A stretch of DNA of 13,854 bases from NCBI GenBank assembly GCA_023390955.1, contig JAEWBW010000674.1:1-13854 (forward strand), given 5' to 3'. The notes below the pieces were generated by a model, which did not search any database, was not told the DNA's origin, and saw only the letters and a list, made by a program, of their open reading frames with translations. The stretch's first letter is position 1. Every line of letters starts with the position of its first letter. The position numbers and the translations under genes were made by a program. Shown one piece after another: positions 13,576 to 13,854 of this stretch. The stretch comes from Pseudomonadota bacterium (GTDB lineage Bacteria > Pseudomonadota > Alphaproteobacteria > Rhizobiales > Xanthobacteraceae).

Positions 13576-13854
13576 CTACGTTCCCCGAAGAAGGCTGCTT
13601 GCGCCGTCGCAATGATACAGAGGCAGAGTCTCTGCTCCGGTCCCCGTTAGCCGACCGTCCCGCACGGAGTAATTGCCGTTCTGGTCCCGGTTGTAGATGG
13701 ACCGGATGGACCCATCCGGCTGCAGGGCGACGCCATTCTCACGCGTTTGTCGATATTTCGGAAACACGGTGCGGAGAACGAGCATGTCGTCTTGTGGCGT
13801 GAGGCCCACAACGTCGAACGTTTCGTTGAGATCGCTGTCGCGTCGGTGGACGAG
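13576..13854 (-). CDS. Unrecognised protein, C-terminal end (5' part outside window)
   Basis: The minus-strand frame is open from the right edge to TAG at 13576-13578, giving 92 codons of a longer protein. The sequence includes LVLRTVFPKYRQTREN, ALQPDGSIRSIYNRDQNG and LPLYHCDGASSLLRGT at the end. It looks like a folded, polar domain with one cysteine; there is no motif that I recognise. An internal GTG at 13807-13809 and an ATG at 13785 could be read as starts, but the open frame continues past them to the edge, and the upstream part is also protein-like. It converges with the 58-residue gene, leaving 76 bases between the stops. Confidence 0.55.
   Translation of the reverse strand, partial: LVHRRDSDLNETFDVVGLTPQDDMLVLRTVFPKYRQTRENGVALQPDGSIRSIYNRDQNGNYSVRDGRLTGTGAETLPLYHCDGASSLLRGT

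Noticed and set aside
1..13854. CRISPR arrays, tRNA or rRNA genes, insertion sequences and attachment sites
   Set aside because: I looked for regularly spaced repeats, tRNA T-arm patterns, transposase motifs and terminal repeats and saw none.

Overview
The window reads as GC-rich chromosomal DNA from an alphaproteobacterium, most likely of the Bradyrhizobium/Rhodopseudomonas group. The reasons are FixJ-type response regulators, three sites matching the FNR/FixK consensus TTGAT-N4-ATCAA, and the general make-up of the proteins. This assignment is inference from familiarity; no database was searched. There is no tRNA, rRNA, CRISPR array, transposase or integrase that I can see.

Left part (1-2192, +): the end of a sensor histidine kinase gene followed, with overlapping or nearly touching ends, by a FixJ-type regulator, a stand-alone receiver and a second FixJ-type regulator. 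This is a compact two-component operon with one kinase and three receivers. A 400-base non-coding stretch follows, then a membrane acyltransferase-3 gene (2593-3777).

Middle (3778-8378): a perfect FixK/FNR palindrome (3898-3911) precedes a two-gene unit, a small exported protein and an overlapping four-helix membrane protein. Converging on it from the minus strand is a beta-lactamase-fold serine hydrolase whose natural frame (start 6387) is broken by an in-frame TAG at codon 28. Upstream lie two very short minus-strand ORFs, each encoding one hydrophobic helix. A second FixK-like site (6767-6780) with a plausible -10 is placed to drive the 27-residue one. Next comes a cysteine-rich exported protein (7034-8185) whose leader can form two mutually exclusive hairpins, one covering the Shine-Dalgarno sequence.

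Right part (8379-13854): minus-strand genes for a DJ-1/PfpI-family protein, an actinobacterial-type tetrahydrodipicolinate N-succinyltransferase (DapD) and a small P-loop kinase; a divergent GNAT acetyltransferase; and a convergent MFS_3-type exporter with a C-terminal monooxygenase-like domain. A third FixK-like site (13227-13240) with a well-spaced -10 precedes a 58-residue charged protein. The last gene is the C-terminal end of an unrecognised protein running out of the window.

The most coherent unexplained signal is the set of three FNR/FixK-type sites, each in front of short, poorly characterised proteins (exported, single-helix membrane, small charged). Together they look like part of an oxygen-responsive regulon of little-known proteins. 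The other notable points are the interrupted hydrolase, the actinobacterial-type DapD and the leader with alternative hairpins.
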